A stretch of 64,000 nucleotides of DNA from Streptomyces flaveus (GTDB lineage: Bacteria > Actinomycetota > Actinomycetes > Streptomycetales > Streptomycetaceae): the NCBI RefSeq assembly GCF_014647675.1, contig NZ_BMPQ01000023.1, positions 1 through 64,000 on the forward strand. The letters run 5' to 3'. The notes below the pieces were generated by a model that worked only from the letters and a program-made list of their open reading frames with translations, had not been told where the DNA came from and searched no databases. Both the position numbers and the translations under genes were made by a program. Positions 17,370 to 27,491 of this stretch are shown here, in pieces (the stretch's first letter is position 1; every line of letters begins with the position of its first letter).

Positions 17370-17580
17370 AACTGGTGCTGCGCGCACGGCAGTTCGTGAA
17401 CAACACGTACAGCTACGTGATTGGCACGACGCTTGTGCTGGTGACCTGAGGCGACCGGGCCGGCAGCTCGGCCGTGCAGGCTGTCCAGCGCCGGCTCAAC
17501 GGCCGCTACATCGGCCGCGCCGACTTCTTACGCGATCCAGTATGAGCTGGGCATGGCGGACGGCACCGCCAACTGCTTAT
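17370..17580 (+). pseudogene. Remnant with peptidoglycan-binding motif
   Basis: Split over frames, the plus strand reads FVNNTYSYVIGTTLVL and, beyond an in-frame stop, SSAVQAVQRRLNGRYIGRADF and QYELGMADGTAN. These resemble a PG-binding domain of a secreted hydrolase. Frame breaks make it non-functional. The rest of 16933-17648 shows nothing else. Confidence 0.35.
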
Positions 17581-17648
17581 ACGCAGAACCGATTCAGTCG
17601 ATTGCGTCTTCCTGTTCTTTTCTCATCACTCACAAATAGAGGGAAATA

Positions 17649-18125
17649 ATGCGGCACACGGGGCGTAAAAAGAGGATTGCGGCCGCGGCTGCGCTGGGCG
17701 CACTGACGGTGCTTCTCGCCACTGGATGCTCCTTGAGCATCGGCAACGCGGAGAAGAAGAAGAATGAGGCGACGGCCAGCGAGGAAACAGCCCCTGTCGA
17801 GGAGGACCCGGCCGAGGAGCAGCCGACGGCCGAGGAGAAGCCGGTCGGCGACGACCCCGCAAAGCCCGAGAACACGGGCGTCAGCGAGGAGGGGGCCGTC
17901 CACAAGGCCCGAGTCGCGCTGACGATCTCCGACAAGGTCGCCGCGGACACCGGCAAGCGTCCCAAAATGGTCACTTGCGCCGAGCACCTCCCGGCCCGGG
18001 TCGGCGCCACGATCCGCTGCCAGATCACTACCAGCAGCGACACCCGCGGTGTCATCGTCACTGCCACCGCCGTCAACGGCAACCGGGTCAGTTACAACCT
18101 CAAGGTCGACAACAACGTCGGGTGA
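17649..18125 (+). CDS. DUF4333-type lipoprotein
   Basis: 158 residues. The signal peptide with lipobox LATGC (Cys 27) indicates a membrane-anchored lipoprotein. An acidic, Glu-rich linker (about residues 35-80) is followed by a compact domain with two Cys in MVTCAEHL and TIRCQITTS, as in DUF4333. AGAGGG precedes the ATG. Function is unknown. Confidence 0.75.
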   Translation: MRHTGRKKRIAAAAALGALTVLLATGCSLSIGNAEKKKNEATASEETAPVEEDPAEEQPTAEEKPVGDDPAKPENTGVSEEGAVHKARVALTISDKVAADTGKRPKMVTCAEHLPARVGATIRCQITTSSDTRGVIVTATAVNGNRVSYNLKVDNNVG

Positions 18126-18186
18126 ACACAGAGCCCGCGCGACCCGTTCGGGAGCGTGCTCGGGACGGCGGACCCGCCCGACAAAA

Positions 18187-18226
18187 CAGGGCGCCTGGCA
18201 GGCATCAGCCCAGATCAGGCGCCCTG
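18187..18226. terminator. Bidirectional terminator hairpin
   Basis: CAGGGCGCCTG at 18187-18197 pairs perfectly with CAGGCGCCCTG at 18216-18226. It sits between the converging lipoprotein and permease genes, with no clear U-tract. Confidence 0.6.
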
Positions 18227-18252
18227 CTCGGGTTGTTGGAAGAACCCGGCTC

Positions 18253-19773
18253 CTATGCCTTTGTCGCCTCTGGCGCTTCCGTTTCCGCCGTCCTCGCGGT
18301 GAGCGGGCTCCTGCCACCGCTCAACGCGAAGTAGAGCACCCCGGCCACGGCGACGCCGATGAACCAGGAGTACGGACCCAGATTCGTCCCGTATCCGGAC
18401 GGCCCGTAGACGGGAAGGATGCTGGAGAAGACGGAGCCCACCGCGGCGGCCGCGAACGCCCGGATGTTCCAGCCGCCCTGGAAGCGGAACTCCCCGTGCT
18501 CCTGGTACAGCGCGGGCACGTTCAGCTGTGCCTTCCTGATGAGGTAGTAGTCGACGACGATCACGCCGAAGAGAGGGCCCATCGTCGAGCCGATGGCGTT
18601 GACGAAGCTGGGAGCGTTGTCCCAGGGGTGAAGCGGGTAGAGCAGCAGCGCGATGACGGCGGCGATGAGGCCGCCCCGCCGGAAGGTCACATACTTCGGG
18701 GCCACGTTGGCGAAGTCGAAGGCGGGGCTGACGAAGTTGGCGACGACGTTGATGCCCAGGGTCGCCACGGCGAAGGTCAGGGCGGCGAGCAGGACGAGGA
18801 ACGCGCTGTCGAACTTCGCGGAGATGACGGCCGGTTCGAGGATGACCTCCCCGTACACCTTGCTGGCGGCGGCCGTGGTGATGGCCGCGACGAGGGAGAA
18901 GAGGATCAGGTTGACGGGCAGGCCCCAGAGGTTGCCCTTCTTCAGGGCCTTCTCGTCGGGGGTGAAGCGTGCGAAGTCGCCGAAGTTGAGGAACAGGGCC
19001 GCGAAGTAGGTGACCCAGGTGGCGGCTATCGCGGCGATCGCGGCGAGTGAGCCGGGGCTGACGTCGAGTCCGGTGGCGCTCTTGGCGAGTGTGGCCAGGT
19101 CGCCGCTCGGCATGTCGACGGAGAAGGACAGTACCCCCGCCTCCACGGACAGCGCGATCGCCAGGATCAGCATCATCAGCCAGACCGCCGGCCCGGCGAA
19201 GTCCTGGAAACGGCGGACCGTTTCCATCCCCTTGCTGATGATGAGCAGTTGGGCGGCCCAGACGCCGAGGTAGCACAGCACTTCGAGGCCGCTGTGGTCG
19301 AAGAGCCGGGTGGTCTCGTGCAGGTCCTTGGGGCCGTCGTAGCGGACGAGGAAGGCGACGACGGCGCCGGCGGCGGCGCTGGTCTGGGCGCCGTACCAGA
19401 AGGTGGCGACCACGGCCCGTACGAGTGCCGGGACGTTGGCGCCGAAGGTGCCGAACGAGGCGCGGGCGAGGACCGGGTAGGGGACACCGGTCCTGACGCC
19501 CGCCTTGCCGATGAGGGTCATCAGCCAGTAGATGATCAGCGAGCCCACACCGATGCCGATGAGGAACTTGAAGGTGTTGCCCGCGACGAGGAACAGACTG
19601 GCGGCCAGGAAGTAGCCGTACAGACTGTGCACGTCCGAGGTCCAGACGTTGAAGATGCTGAAGGCGCCCCACTTGCGCTCGGTGGCGGGGGCGAGGTCCG
19701 CGTTGTAGAGACGGGGGGAGTACTCCGGCGGCGTAGCGGCGCTGTCAGAGCCCGCACTGTCGGTGGCCGTCAT
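18253..19773 (-). CDS. NCS1 family nucleobase:cation symporter
   Basis: 506 residues with about 12 membrane helices. The family opening appears as LYNADLAPATERKWGAFSIF, followed by the helix block FKFLIGIGVGSLIIYWLM and VPYPVLARASFGTFGANVPA. Members import cytosine, purines, hydantoins, allantoin or thiamine; the substrate here cannot be told. AGGAGG lies in front of the ATG at 19773. No catabolic partner is adjacent. Confidence 0.9.
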   Translation of the reverse strand: MTATDSAGSDSAATPPEYSPRLYNADLAPATERKWGAFSIFNVWTSDVHSLYGYFLAASLFLVAGNTFKFLIGIGVGSLIIYWLMTLIGKAGVRTGVPYPVLARASFGTFGANVPALVRAVVATFWYGAQTSAAAGAVVAFLVRYDGPKDLHETTRLFDHSGLEVLCYLGVWAAQLLIISKGMETVRRFQDFAGPAVWLMMLILAIALSVEAGVLSFSVDMPSGDLATLAKSATGLDVSPGSLAAIAAIAATWVTYFAALFLNFGDFARFTPDEKALKKGNLWGLPVNLILFSLVAAITTAAASKVYGEVILEPAVISAKFDSAFLVLLAALTFAVATLGINVVANFVSPAFDFANVAPKYVTFRRGGLIAAVIALLLYPLHPWDNAPSFVNAIGSTMGPLFGVIVVDYYLIRKAQLNVPALYQEHGEFRFQGGWNIRAFAAAAVGSVFSSILPVYGPSGYGTNLGPYSWFIGVAVAGVLYFALSGGRSPLTARTAETEAPEATKA

Positions 19774-20131
19774 GTCTTGCTCCTCCTTGCTGTGCCCCAT
19801 CCCCTCCCGGCGTGGCGCCGGACGGTTGATGTGTCAGGGAAGGGAACGGCCCGGATATTGCACCGGGATGCCGGGCGCGTAACGGAGCCAACAACGGGTG
19901 AACCGGATTCCCGCGGCAGTGCGGCTGGTTACGAGGGCGGTCGGCTGCGGCTGCATGATGCGGCGTACTCCTGTCGCTGCTGCCGTCGACGAGTCCGACC
20001 GCATGAATCGGCGATGACAAGTCAACCTTGTAGGACCGGAGTTGTTCTGTCTGCGGCCGTCGTGAAACTGCGATGGCCCGGGGGAGGACGAGCGCGTTCT
20101 GGGCGTCGGTGCAGGGGGCGCCCGGGAGTTC
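19774..20131. other. Intergenic stretch, no gene supported
   Basis: 358 bases with open frames on both strands but no start site or family match I can defend. It precedes a run of decayed genes. Confidence 0.3.
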
Positions 20132-20290
20132 GTGCAGGATGCCGTACCGCTCGGCGAGAGTCTCGCGGGTTCGCCCGCCGGAGTGGAAGAGCTCGGCGTG
20201 CCGGTCGGTACGGTCGACTCCCGGCTCGCGCGCGCCCGCAAGAAGCTCCGAAGCTCGCCGAGGCCGAACCGGCCAAGACGGCAACTACCC
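20132..20290 (+). pseudogene. ECF sigma factor, region 4 remnant
   Basis: VEELGVPVGTVDSRLARARK is the helix-turn-helix of sigma region 4. Region 2 is absent and the frame runs into unrelated sequence. Confidence 0.45.
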
Positions 20291-20580
20291 ACCGCTGGCG
20301 GCAGTCGGTTCGACCTGGACGGTACTTGCTGACCGTCGCCCCGTGAGCTCCGCGGCGCTCACGGAGGGCGGATCCGCGCACGATCACGGCCGAGACGGCA
20401 CGGCCGGCCCCCAGGTGGGCCAGGTGGCCCCTCCGGGCGTCATGGACGGTGACGCGGTTCACGCCGTGCGGCCGTGCGGCCGTGCGGCCGAGGACACCGT
20501 GGCAGGCGGCGGACGAGGAACGCTGGCGGGACGCCGGTTCACCGCGGCAAGTGGAGAGCCCGGCAGGGGCCGACGGTGGG

Positions 20581-21155
20581 ATGAGGGTCGGGCTCACGAT
20601 CGGAACCAGGCGGGCCATGGTCATGCGCACCGACCACGACAACAAGATCTACGCCCTCGGCCCGGACAACGTCTCCTACCAGGTCTGCGCGAACTGCCCA
20701 CCGACAGCGCGCAGTTGCGCCGACAGTTCGAGCGGCTGTACGAGCGGGACGGCGGCGGCGAGAACAGCGGCGACCGTACGACCTGGATGCTGCGCCAGGC
20801 TGCCAACCTCATCACCATGCCGGTGAAGTCCGGCACCCGGGCCGCCGCGTACCGCCTGCTCGCGGACCTGCCGGGCATCCGCGTCCAGGGCTCCGTCACC
20901 GACCCGCTGGGCCGCGAGGGCATCGGCATCACGCTTCCCGACAACCCGGAGACCCCGCTGGGGAGTGTGGAGGAGCGGCTGGTCGTGGATGCGTCCACCG
21001 GCGCTCTGCTGGCCGAGCTCGTTGTCCTGGCCGAACCGTCGGCCACCGTGTGGCAGGCGGGGCTGGATGCGGGCACGACGGTGTCCTACTCGGCGACCAC
21101 CCGGATGGAGTGGGCGCAGCGGCAGATCACCGTGCCGGAGAACGCCCGCCACTGA
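20581..21155 (+). pseudogene. CU044_5270-type protein, frameshifted
   Basis: The last 150 residues (TTWMLRQAANLITMPVKSGT, ADLPGIRVQGSVTDPLGREG, RLVVDASTGALLAELVVL) match the C-terminal part of CU044_5270 family proteins, which usually follow an ECF sigma gene. The upstream part lies in another frame (NKIYALGPDNVSYQVCANCP), so the gene is broken near 20690. The sigma remnant upstream makes this a decayed sigma/partner pair. Confidence 0.5.
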
Positions 21156-21222
21156 ACTCCCCCGCGCGGGCCCGGCACCGCCGGGCCTGTCACGGAAACA
21201 CACCTCCAGAAGGAGCGACTTG

Positions 21223-21500
21223 ATGAGAACCCCCGCACAAGGGTCTGCCTCACGCGGCATCCGCGTGGCCACCGTCTTCGCGGCCTGCGCCCTCGCCCTC
21301 ACACCGTGGGCCGCCCAGGCCCAGGCGGAGACGCCCTGGAAGCTCGCGTTACCGCTTTCCGAGGCGGCTTCGAGTGACTTCATGGATGTCGACGCGAGGA
21401 GCAGGACCGACGCTTGGGCGGTCGGCCGGAAGACGGACGACTCCTTCTCGGCGGCCCCGCTGGCCAAGCACTGGGACGGTAGGCGGTCGTCCGCGGTCCA
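21223..21500 (+). pseudogene. Truncated secreted protein
   Basis: AGAAGGAG precedes an ATG and a good signal peptide (VATVFAACALALTPWAAQAQA). The mature part has one propeller-like unit (DVDARSRTDAWAVGRK, LAKHWDG), then the homology stops and the frame runs antisense into the GH74 gene. Probably cut by a deletion. Confidence 0.45.
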
Positions 21501-21581
21501 TCGCAATCGGTTGAGATACGGCTTCTCAGCCAGGGCGGGGCCGCAGGCCGTTGTGCCTGCGGCCCCGCTCGGGCGTTGGGG

Positions 21582-24242
21582 TCAGGACGGGTCGCCGTAC
21601 TGGAGGCCGCGTCCGTTGGTGCCGACATAGACGCGGCCGTAGGTGTCGGGGTCGCCGGTGACGACGCCGACGCCACCGATGCTGCCCCATTGGTGGGCGT
21701 CGTCGTTGACACGGAGCCAGGTGGCGCCCTTGTCGGTGGAGCGGAAGACGCCGGTGACGTCCTTGACGGTACCGATCAGGTACAGGGCCTGGTACGAGGC
21801 GCCCGGCGCGGCCTTGCCGAAGCCGAGGGCGGAGGCGGACTGCACCGCCCCGAGCGTGGTGAAGGTGCGGCCGCCGTCGGTGGAGTGCAGCAGCCCCTTG
21901 GCATCGCCGGCGATCCACAGGTCCCCGGCGATGCCGGGGACGGCCGTGAGCCGGCCGGTGGGCAGGTTCGTGGCGCGGGCGGTGAAGGTCGCGCCGCCGT
22001 CGGTGCTGGCGTAGAGCGTGCCGCCGGACAGTGAGTAGAAGGTCTGGGCCGAGGAGCGGTCGGCGACGACCACGGCGCCGGTGCCCAGGCCGCTTACCTT
22101 CGACCAGCTCGCCCCCTTGTCGGTCGAGTGGTACGGGGCCTGACCCTCCTCGGTCCAGACGATGGCGGAGCCGTCCGCCGCGAGCGCGACCTGGCCGCTG
22201 TCGGCACTGCCCACCGGCTCAGCCTTGAAGCCGCTCCAGCTGCTGCCGCCGTCGGTGGAGTAGGCGCCGTCCTGATCGCCGCCACGGCCGACGCGGACCA
22301 TCACCGACGGGTTGGACTGGGCGAAATCGATGTCGGTGCTGGTGATCATCATCGGGTTCTTCAGCCGCCCGGCGGGCACCTCGGTCAGGGAGCTGGAGGA
22401 GCTGTAGCGGAAACCGCCCAGGTCACCCATGGAGGAGATGACGGTGGCCCCGCCGGGCGGGGCCACCGCGTCCTGCACCGCGGTCTCCTCCAGCCCTCGG
22501 GACCCCACGATCCAGTGGCTGGTGCCGCCGCTGTCGGTGGCGTTGGCGTCCTTGCTGCGCCAGATGCCGCTGCCGGTGCCGTACAGCACGTGCCCGGAGT
22601 TGAAGGGATCGATGGCCAGGGCGGTCATCCAGTGCCCGGTGCCGGTACCGACGTAGGGAGCGGCGGAGGCGTCCCGCACCGATTTCGCGGCCTGCGCCTT
22701 CCAGGTCGTGCCGCCGTCGGTGGTCCGGTAGAGCTCGTCCTCGGGCCACCAGCGGTCGAGGGTGGTGACCATCACCGTGGACGGCTTCTGCGGGTCGACG
22801 GCCAGACCGGAGAACCCGTAGCCGCCCTGGGACGGCGAGACGTTCTTCCACGCCCCGCCGGTCGGCGTGTACTTCCACACCGAGCCCGCGGTCACGCCGT
22901 TGGGTCCGACGACGTTGGTGTACGTCAGGTACAGCGAGCCGTCACCGGAGAGCACGCCGTGCTGCGGCATCTGGCCGGTGGGCTGCCCGGAGACGGCCTG
23001 CCAGGTGCTGCCGCCGTCGGTGGAGCGGTACAGGGAGGTGGACCTGTCGGCGACGCCGACATAGACCGTCTTGCTTCCGGCCGGGCCGTACGTCACGAAG
23101 GAGATGCCCGCGCCGCTGCTCGCCCCGTCCTTGACGGGGAACGAGGAGACCTGACTCCATGTCACGCCATGGTTGGTACTGCGCCACAGGCCGTTCTTGC
23201 GGGTCCCCAGCAGCAGGGTGCCGTTTTCCGCGGGGTTGACCACCAGACGTTCGCCCGCCCCGCGGCCGTCCTCGTTGGCGCCCAGCTTGAAGGGCAGATC
23301 GGTGCGCTGGAAGGTGCGGCCACGGTCCGTGGAGCGCAGGATCGCGCCGTTGCCCGCCCAGCTGTTGGTGTAGGTGCCCGCCCCGAGGTAGAGCCGGTCG
23401 GGGTCGACGGGGTCGGTGGCCACCGAATCGATGCCCAGCAGGTTCCAGTCCTTCTCGCCGGCCCAGTCGGTCAGCGGGATCCACTGCTCGGCCGCGACGT
23501 CCCAGCGGTAGGCGCCGCCCATGTCGGTGCGCGCGTACAGCAGGCCCTTCTCCCGAGGGTTGAACACCAGCCCGGTGACGTAACCGCCGCCCACCACCTG
23601 AGTGTTGTTCCACACATACGGTCCGGCCGCGGCCGTGGTCTGCGCGGTGCCGGTCCCGGCCGTCTGGGTCTCGGCCGTTTTCACCAGCTTCCACTGCTGG
23701 TTGGTGCTGCCCTTGCCGGGATACTGGATGACTGCCGCGCCGTCGGCCGTGGAGCCTCCGGAGACGTCCAGGACCTGGCCGCTCCTGCGGGAGGTGAAGG
23801 TGACGGCGCCGGAACCGCTCACCTCGTCGATCCGCCACTCCTGGGAGGTGGAGGAGCTGTCGGTCTGCTGCTCAGCGGCAGCTGCCTGGGCGGTCGAATC
23901 GCCCGCTATGCCCAGCACTTTGCCGCTGTTGCGGTTCACCAGCTCGTAGTGGCCGTCCCCGGTGGGTCTCAGCTTCCACTGCTGGTTGGCGGTGTTCTGG
24001 TCGGTCCACTGCTGGATGCGGGTGCGGTCGGCGGTGGAGAAGGCGTTGACGTCCATCGCCTTGCCGCTGCGTACGGAAACCAGCCGGTAGTAGGCCTCGC
24101 CGTCGACCGTCGCGGCCTGCGAATCCTCCTGCGAGAACAGGAGATACGGCACGACGATGGCGGGCACGCCGAGCAGCAGACCGGTCGCGGTCCAGCGACG
24201 GCGGTGACGCCCGCGGCGCCCGCCGTTCGTGGGGTTCTCCAT
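21582..24242 (-). CDS. Secreted GH74 xyloglucanase with ricin-type carbohydrate-binding domain
   Basis: 886 residues. An Arg-rich signal peptide (about 1-44) is followed by a ricin-like beta-trefoil (about 48-190, repeats ending QQWKL and QEWRI) and then a GH74 double propeller with many STDGG-TW repeats. Asp 240 in ARTDMGG and Asp 607 in MGDLGG fit the two catalytic acids of the family. The enzyme should cut xyloglucan outside the cell. AAGGAG precedes the ATG at 24242. No sugar transporter or other glycosidase is nearby. Confidence 0.9.
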   Translation of the reverse strand: MENPTNGGRRGRHRRRWTATGLLLGVPAIVVPYLLFSQEDSQAATVDGEAYYRLVSVRSGKAMDVNAFSTADRTRIQQWTDQNTANQQWKLRPTGDGHYELVNRNSGKVLGIAGDSTAQAAAAEQQTDSSSTSQEWRIDEVSGSGAVTFTSRRSGQVLDVSGGSTADGAAVIQYPGKGSTNQQWKLVKTAETQTAGTGTAQTTAAAGPYVWNNTQVVGGGYVTGLVFNPREKGLLYARTDMGGAYRWDVAAEQWIPLTDWAGEKDWNLLGIDSVATDPVDPDRLYLGAGTYTNSWAGNGAILRSTDRGRTFQRTDLPFKLGANEDGRGAGERLVVNPAENGTLLLGTRKNGLWRSTNHGVTWSQVSSFPVKDGASSGAGISFVTYGPAGSKTVYVGVADRSTSLYRSTDGGSTWQAVSGQPTGQMPQHGVLSGDGSLYLTYTNVVGPNGVTAGSVWKYTPTGGAWKNVSPSQGGYGFSGLAVDPQKPSTVMVTTLDRWWPEDELYRTTDGGTTWKAQAAKSVRDASAAPYVGTGTGHWMTALAIDPFNSGHVLYGTGSGIWRSKDANATDSGGTSHWIVGSRGLEETAVQDAVAPPGGATVISSMGDLGGFRYSSSSSLTEVPAGRLKNPMMITSTDIDFAQSNPSVMVRVGRGGDQDGAYSTDGGSSWSGFKAEPVGSADSGQVALAADGSAIVWTEEGQAPYHSTDKGASWSKVSGLGTGAVVVADRSSAQTFYSLSGGTLYASTDGGATFTARATNLPTGRLTAVPGIAGDLWIAGDAKGLLHSTDGGRTFTTLGAVQSASALGFGKAAPGASYQALYLIGTVKDVTGVFRSTDKGATWLRVNDDAHQWGSIGGVGVVTGDPDTYGRVYVGTNGRGLQYGDPS

Positions 24243-24596
24243 GGGGAGGTGTTCTCCTTGCACGCTGTTCACCAGGGGAGTGGCGGAATCAGGCACTGGA
24301 ATGGCCGGATCCGACTCCTTGTGGTCACAGGCTCCGCAAAGGGTTGCCCCGAGCCGGGAAGTCCTTTCAGGCCACCTCGTGGTGCGGCAGGCGTTGATCA
24401 GCAGCCGGGTGAGGCTGGTGCCCTGTGGTCTCTGGCGAGCTCGGGATGCTTCGACGCGCAGGTCGGCGACCGCAGTCATTCGTGTACGGCCGACCGGCCC
24501 CCGCCAATCGGCGGGGGTCGGTCGACCGACCGGCGGGGCACCTCCCGAAGCCCGTCGGATGGTTGACCGCCCCCGCGCTTCAGCAACGTTGTCCCA
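24243..24596. other. Divergent promoter region with a GC-rich hairpin
   Basis: 354 bases between the GH74 gene and the plus-strand membrane gene. CCGGCCCCCGCC and GGCGGGGGTCGG near 24495-24522 form a 12-bp stem with one mismatch and a 4-base loop; this may be an operator or an RNA structure. No gene is visible. Confidence 0.35.
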
Positions 24597-25847
24597 GTGA
24601 CTGAGATCGAAACCGCCAAGAAGGCGCCTCCGCGTTCCTTATCCGCACCCGAGTCCGCCACGGCGACGGAACGCCCAGCGCCGATGGCGCGGCTCGTCGG
24701 GGTGGACCTCGCCCGTGCACTGGCCGTGTTCGGAATGTTCGCCGTGCACGTTGGTCCCTTCCCCACGCCCGGGGGCGGCGTTGGCGACTGGTTCCTGGGC
24801 CTGGCGAGCGGCCGGGCTTCGGCGCTGTTCGCCACCCTCGCCGGGTTCTCGTTGATGCTGATCGCCGGCCGCCGTGAGCCGAAGACCGGACTGGCCGGCC
24901 GGCAGGCGAAGGCTCGGATCGTGATCCGGGCCGTGATCCTGCTGGTACTGGGCAGCGCGTTGGCGATGACCAACTTCGGCGGCGCCGGAATCCTCAACTT
25001 CTACGCGTTGTACTTCCTGCTGGCCCTACCCCTGCTGCGGCTGCGGGCCAGGACGCTCGCGATCATCGCGGTCGCGCTCGCGGTCGTCACGCCGCAGCTG
25101 GCGTTCGGCCTCAGGGCACTGCTCAACGAGTCGATCGTGAAGAGCATCGACGCGTACGACCCGATCGCGCGACTCTCCGGCGTGGGCTTGCTCGACCTCC
25201 TGCTCACCGGCCTCTACCCGGCGATCACCTGGATGACGTTCGTGGTCACCGGCATGACGTTGGGCCGGCTGGATCTGACCTCCGGCGCGGTGCAGCGGCG
25301 GCTGGCCGTGGTCGGTCCCGTGCTGATCGGGTTCGGATACGGCGTCTCGTGGCTGGCGCTCCGGTTGTCCGGCGGCGATCAGAAGATCATGGCCGGGATG
25401 CCTGCAATGAAGGATCCCGGCATGGCACCGGGATCCTTCGACATGCCGGTCGGTGGTGGGCTGTGGGGCCCCGACGCATGGGGGTTGCTGGCAGCCGAGC
25501 CGCACACCGGTTCCACGTTCGACCTCATCGGCAGCATCGGGATCGCGATCACCGTGCTCCTGTGCCTGACGGTGGCGATGGACCGACTGCTGTGGCTGCG
25601 GCGGCCGGCAACTCCGATCATCGCCGTCGGCACGATGTCCCTGACCATCTACGTGGGCCACATCCTGGTCATCCTCGCCCTGCCCGGCGAAGCGGCCACC
25701 CCGCCGCGATCCGCCTCCACCGCGCTGCTGTTCTGGTTCATCGTCGGAGCCACCCTGTTCGCGGCGGTCTGGTCTCGTTTCTTCCGCCGCGGACCGCTGG
25801 AGTACCTGCTCAACGGCGCGACCAAACTGGCGAATTCCGTCCGATGA
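24597..25847 (+). CDS. Multi-spanning membrane protein, HGSNAT/DUF418-like acyltransferase type
   Basis: 416 residues with about 10 membrane helices. RLVGVDLARALAVFGMFAVH carries the Asp/His pattern of the DUF1624/heparan-glucosaminide acetyltransferase-like group, and the C-terminal half (FDLIGSIGIAITVLLCL, MSLTIYVGHI) resembles DUF418. These proteins may move acyl groups across the membrane. The GTG start at 24597 has a weak ribosome site; an ATG 29 codons later is possible. Confidence 0.72.
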   Translation: MTEIETAKKAPPRSLSAPESATATERPAPMARLVGVDLARALAVFGMFAVHVGPFPTPGGGVGDWFLGLASGRASALFATLAGFSLMLIAGRREPKTGLAGRQAKARIVIRAVILLVLGSALAMTNFGGAGILNFYALYFLLALPLLRLRARTLAIIAVALAVVTPQLAFGLRALLNESIVKSIDAYDPIARLSGVGLLDLLLTGLYPAITWMTFVVTGMTLGRLDLTSGAVQRRLAVVGPVLIGFGYGVSWLALRLSGGDQKIMAGMPAMKDPGMAPGSFDMPVGGGLWGPDAWGLLAAEPHTGSTFDLIGSIGIAITVLLCLTVAMDRLLWLRRPATPIIAVGTMSLTIYVGHILVILALPGEAATPPRSASTALLFWFIVGATLFAAVWSRFFRRGPLEYLLNGATKLANSVR

Positions 25848-26060
25848 GCCTCGGGCGGGTATCCGGAAAGGTCAGCTCGAGGTCGCAACGACACCCTCCG
25901 ACAACGGGTCTGACTCGGAGGCGGGCCTACTTCCTTCCGACCGGCGGGCGGCCGGGTGCGCGCGGACAGTCATCGGTCCTTTGCCGCAGGGCCGGGCGGG
26001 GCAGGCAGACGCGTACATGCTGCGGCTTCTTCACCCCCGGTGCCGCTCCCCGCCTCGGCG

Positions 26061-27491
26061 TCACGGGTCCCAGGTCTGCCCTTGGAGGTGGCGCAGAGCT
26101 CGTGCGGCGGCGTGGGCTCCGCACATTCCGTGTGCGCCGGGGCCGGGCGGGGTGGCCGCGGAGCACAGGTAGTGGCCGGGCAGACCCGTGTCGTACGGGT
26201 GCAGGGTGGGCCGCGGGCCGAACAACAGCTGGGGGATGTCCTTGGCGCCGGTCATGATGTTGCCGCCGACGTAGTTCGGGTTGTACGCGGCGAATCCGGG
26301 GGTGGTGCGCACTGCGGTGCCGACGATCCGGTCCCGGAATCCCGGGGCGAACCGCTCGATCTGGGCGGTGATCGCTCCTGTGGCGTCGCTGGACCAACCG
26401 GCTGGTACGTGGGCGTAGGTCCACACCGGGTGCACGTCGCCGGCCGACCGCAGGGGATCGGCCAGATACTGCTGGCCGACCAGGACGAACGGCCGATCGG
26501 GCATCCGTCCGGCGTGGATGTCCCGCTCCGTGGCGGCGATCTCGGCGTACGTGCCGCCGACGTGCACCGTGCCGGCCCGCCGCGCCGCTTCGGCGGTCCA
26601 GGGCACGCCGCCCTCGACCGCGAAGTCGACCTTGAACGCCCCCGGGCCGTACCGGAACCGCCGGTAGGCACGGGCGACCCGGGGCGGCAGCCGGTCGCCC
26701 AGGATGTCGGCCAGTGCGGTGGGCGCCACATCCCAGAGGGTCACGTCCGTGGGCGGCAGTTCGGAGGCCGACCGCACCCGTACGCCTGTCTCGATCTTCC
26801 CGCCGAGGTCGGTCAGCAGCGCGGCCATGGCGTCGGTGATGCGGCGTGATCCGCCGACGGCCACGGCCCAGCCGTGCCGGTGCCCCGCGGTGAGGATGCC
26901 GAGTCCGATGGCGGCGCTCAGTGGCCGCTCGAGAGGGTGGAAGGCGTGTGCCGCCACCCCGCCCCACAGCGCCCGCGCCTCCTCGGTCGCGAACGCCTTG
27001 CCCAGCAGCGACGCGGGAGCCAGCGCGGGGACGCCGAAGCGGGCGAGTCGGACGGGGTGCCGTGGGACGCGGAGCAGCGGGCCGAGGATGTCGGCGTCGA
27101 AGGTGTCGTATGCCGCCGACGGGCCGTCGAACAGCCACCGCCAGCGTCGGCCGTCGCCGCCGAGACCGGCCGCGGTCTCGGCGACCGAGCGGTGCAGCAC
27201 CCCTGCCGTGCCGCTGTCCAGCGGATGTACGCAGTCGATCTCCGGCAGCGCCCACCGCAGCCCGTAGCGGTCCAGGCCGAGCTCGCGCAGGAACGGTGAG
27301 CCGACAGCCATCGGGTGGACGGCCGAGCAGTGGTCGTGCAGCAGCCCGGGAAGGATCGCCTCACCGGAGCGGGTGCCGCCCCCGATCTCGTCGGCCGCCT
27401 CGAGGACGGTGACCTGTACGCCCTCCCGGGCCAGTGCGATGGCGGCGGCCAGCCCATTGGGGCCGGCGCCGACCACGATTGCCGTACTCAT
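26061..27491 (-). CDS. Phytoene-dehydrogenase-like FAD oxidoreductase
   Basis: 476 residues. The dinucleotide-binding start IVVGAGPNGLAAAIALAREG is followed by VTVLEAADEIGGGTRSGE, and the C-terminal PGPGAHGMCGAHAA closes the FAD site. This is the CrtI-related amine-oxidase group. Its ATG overlaps the stop of the DUF3556 gene (ATGA at 27488-27491), so it is the last gene of a three-gene operon. Substrate unknown; the ligase in the operon suggests an acyl or lipid-like compound. Confidence 0.85.
   Translation of the reverse strand: MSTAIVVGAGPNGLAAAIALAREGVQVTVLEAADEIGGGTRSGEAILPGLLHDHCSAVHPMAVGSPFLRELGLDRYGLRWALPEIDCVHPLDSGTAGVLHRSVAETAAGLGGDGRRWRWLFDGPSAAYDTFDADILGPLLRVPRHPVRLARFGVPALAPASLLGKAFATEEARALWGGVAAHAFHPLERPLSAAIGLGILTAGHRHGWAVAVGGSRRITDAMAALLTDLGGKIETGVRVRSASELPPTDVTLWDVAPTALADILGDRLPPRVARAYRRFRYGPGAFKVDFAVEGGVPWTAEAARRAGTVHVGGTYAEIAATERDIHAGRMPDRPFVLVGQQYLADPLRSAGDVHPVWTYAHVPAGWSSDATGAITAQIERFAPGFRDRIVGTAVRTTPGFAAYNPNYVGGNIMTGAKDIPQLLFGPRPTLHPYDTGLPGHYLCSAATPPGPGAHGMCGAHAAARALRHLQGQTWDP

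Noticed and set aside
21600..23400. Recurring 20-30 base similarities (GCCGCCGTCGGTGGAG type) as a CRISPR-like array
   Set aside because: They code for the STDGG-TW propeller repeats of GH74 and are irregularly spaced.
22128..24566. 812-codon plus-strand open frame
   Set aside because: Antisense shadow of the GH74 xyloglucanase.
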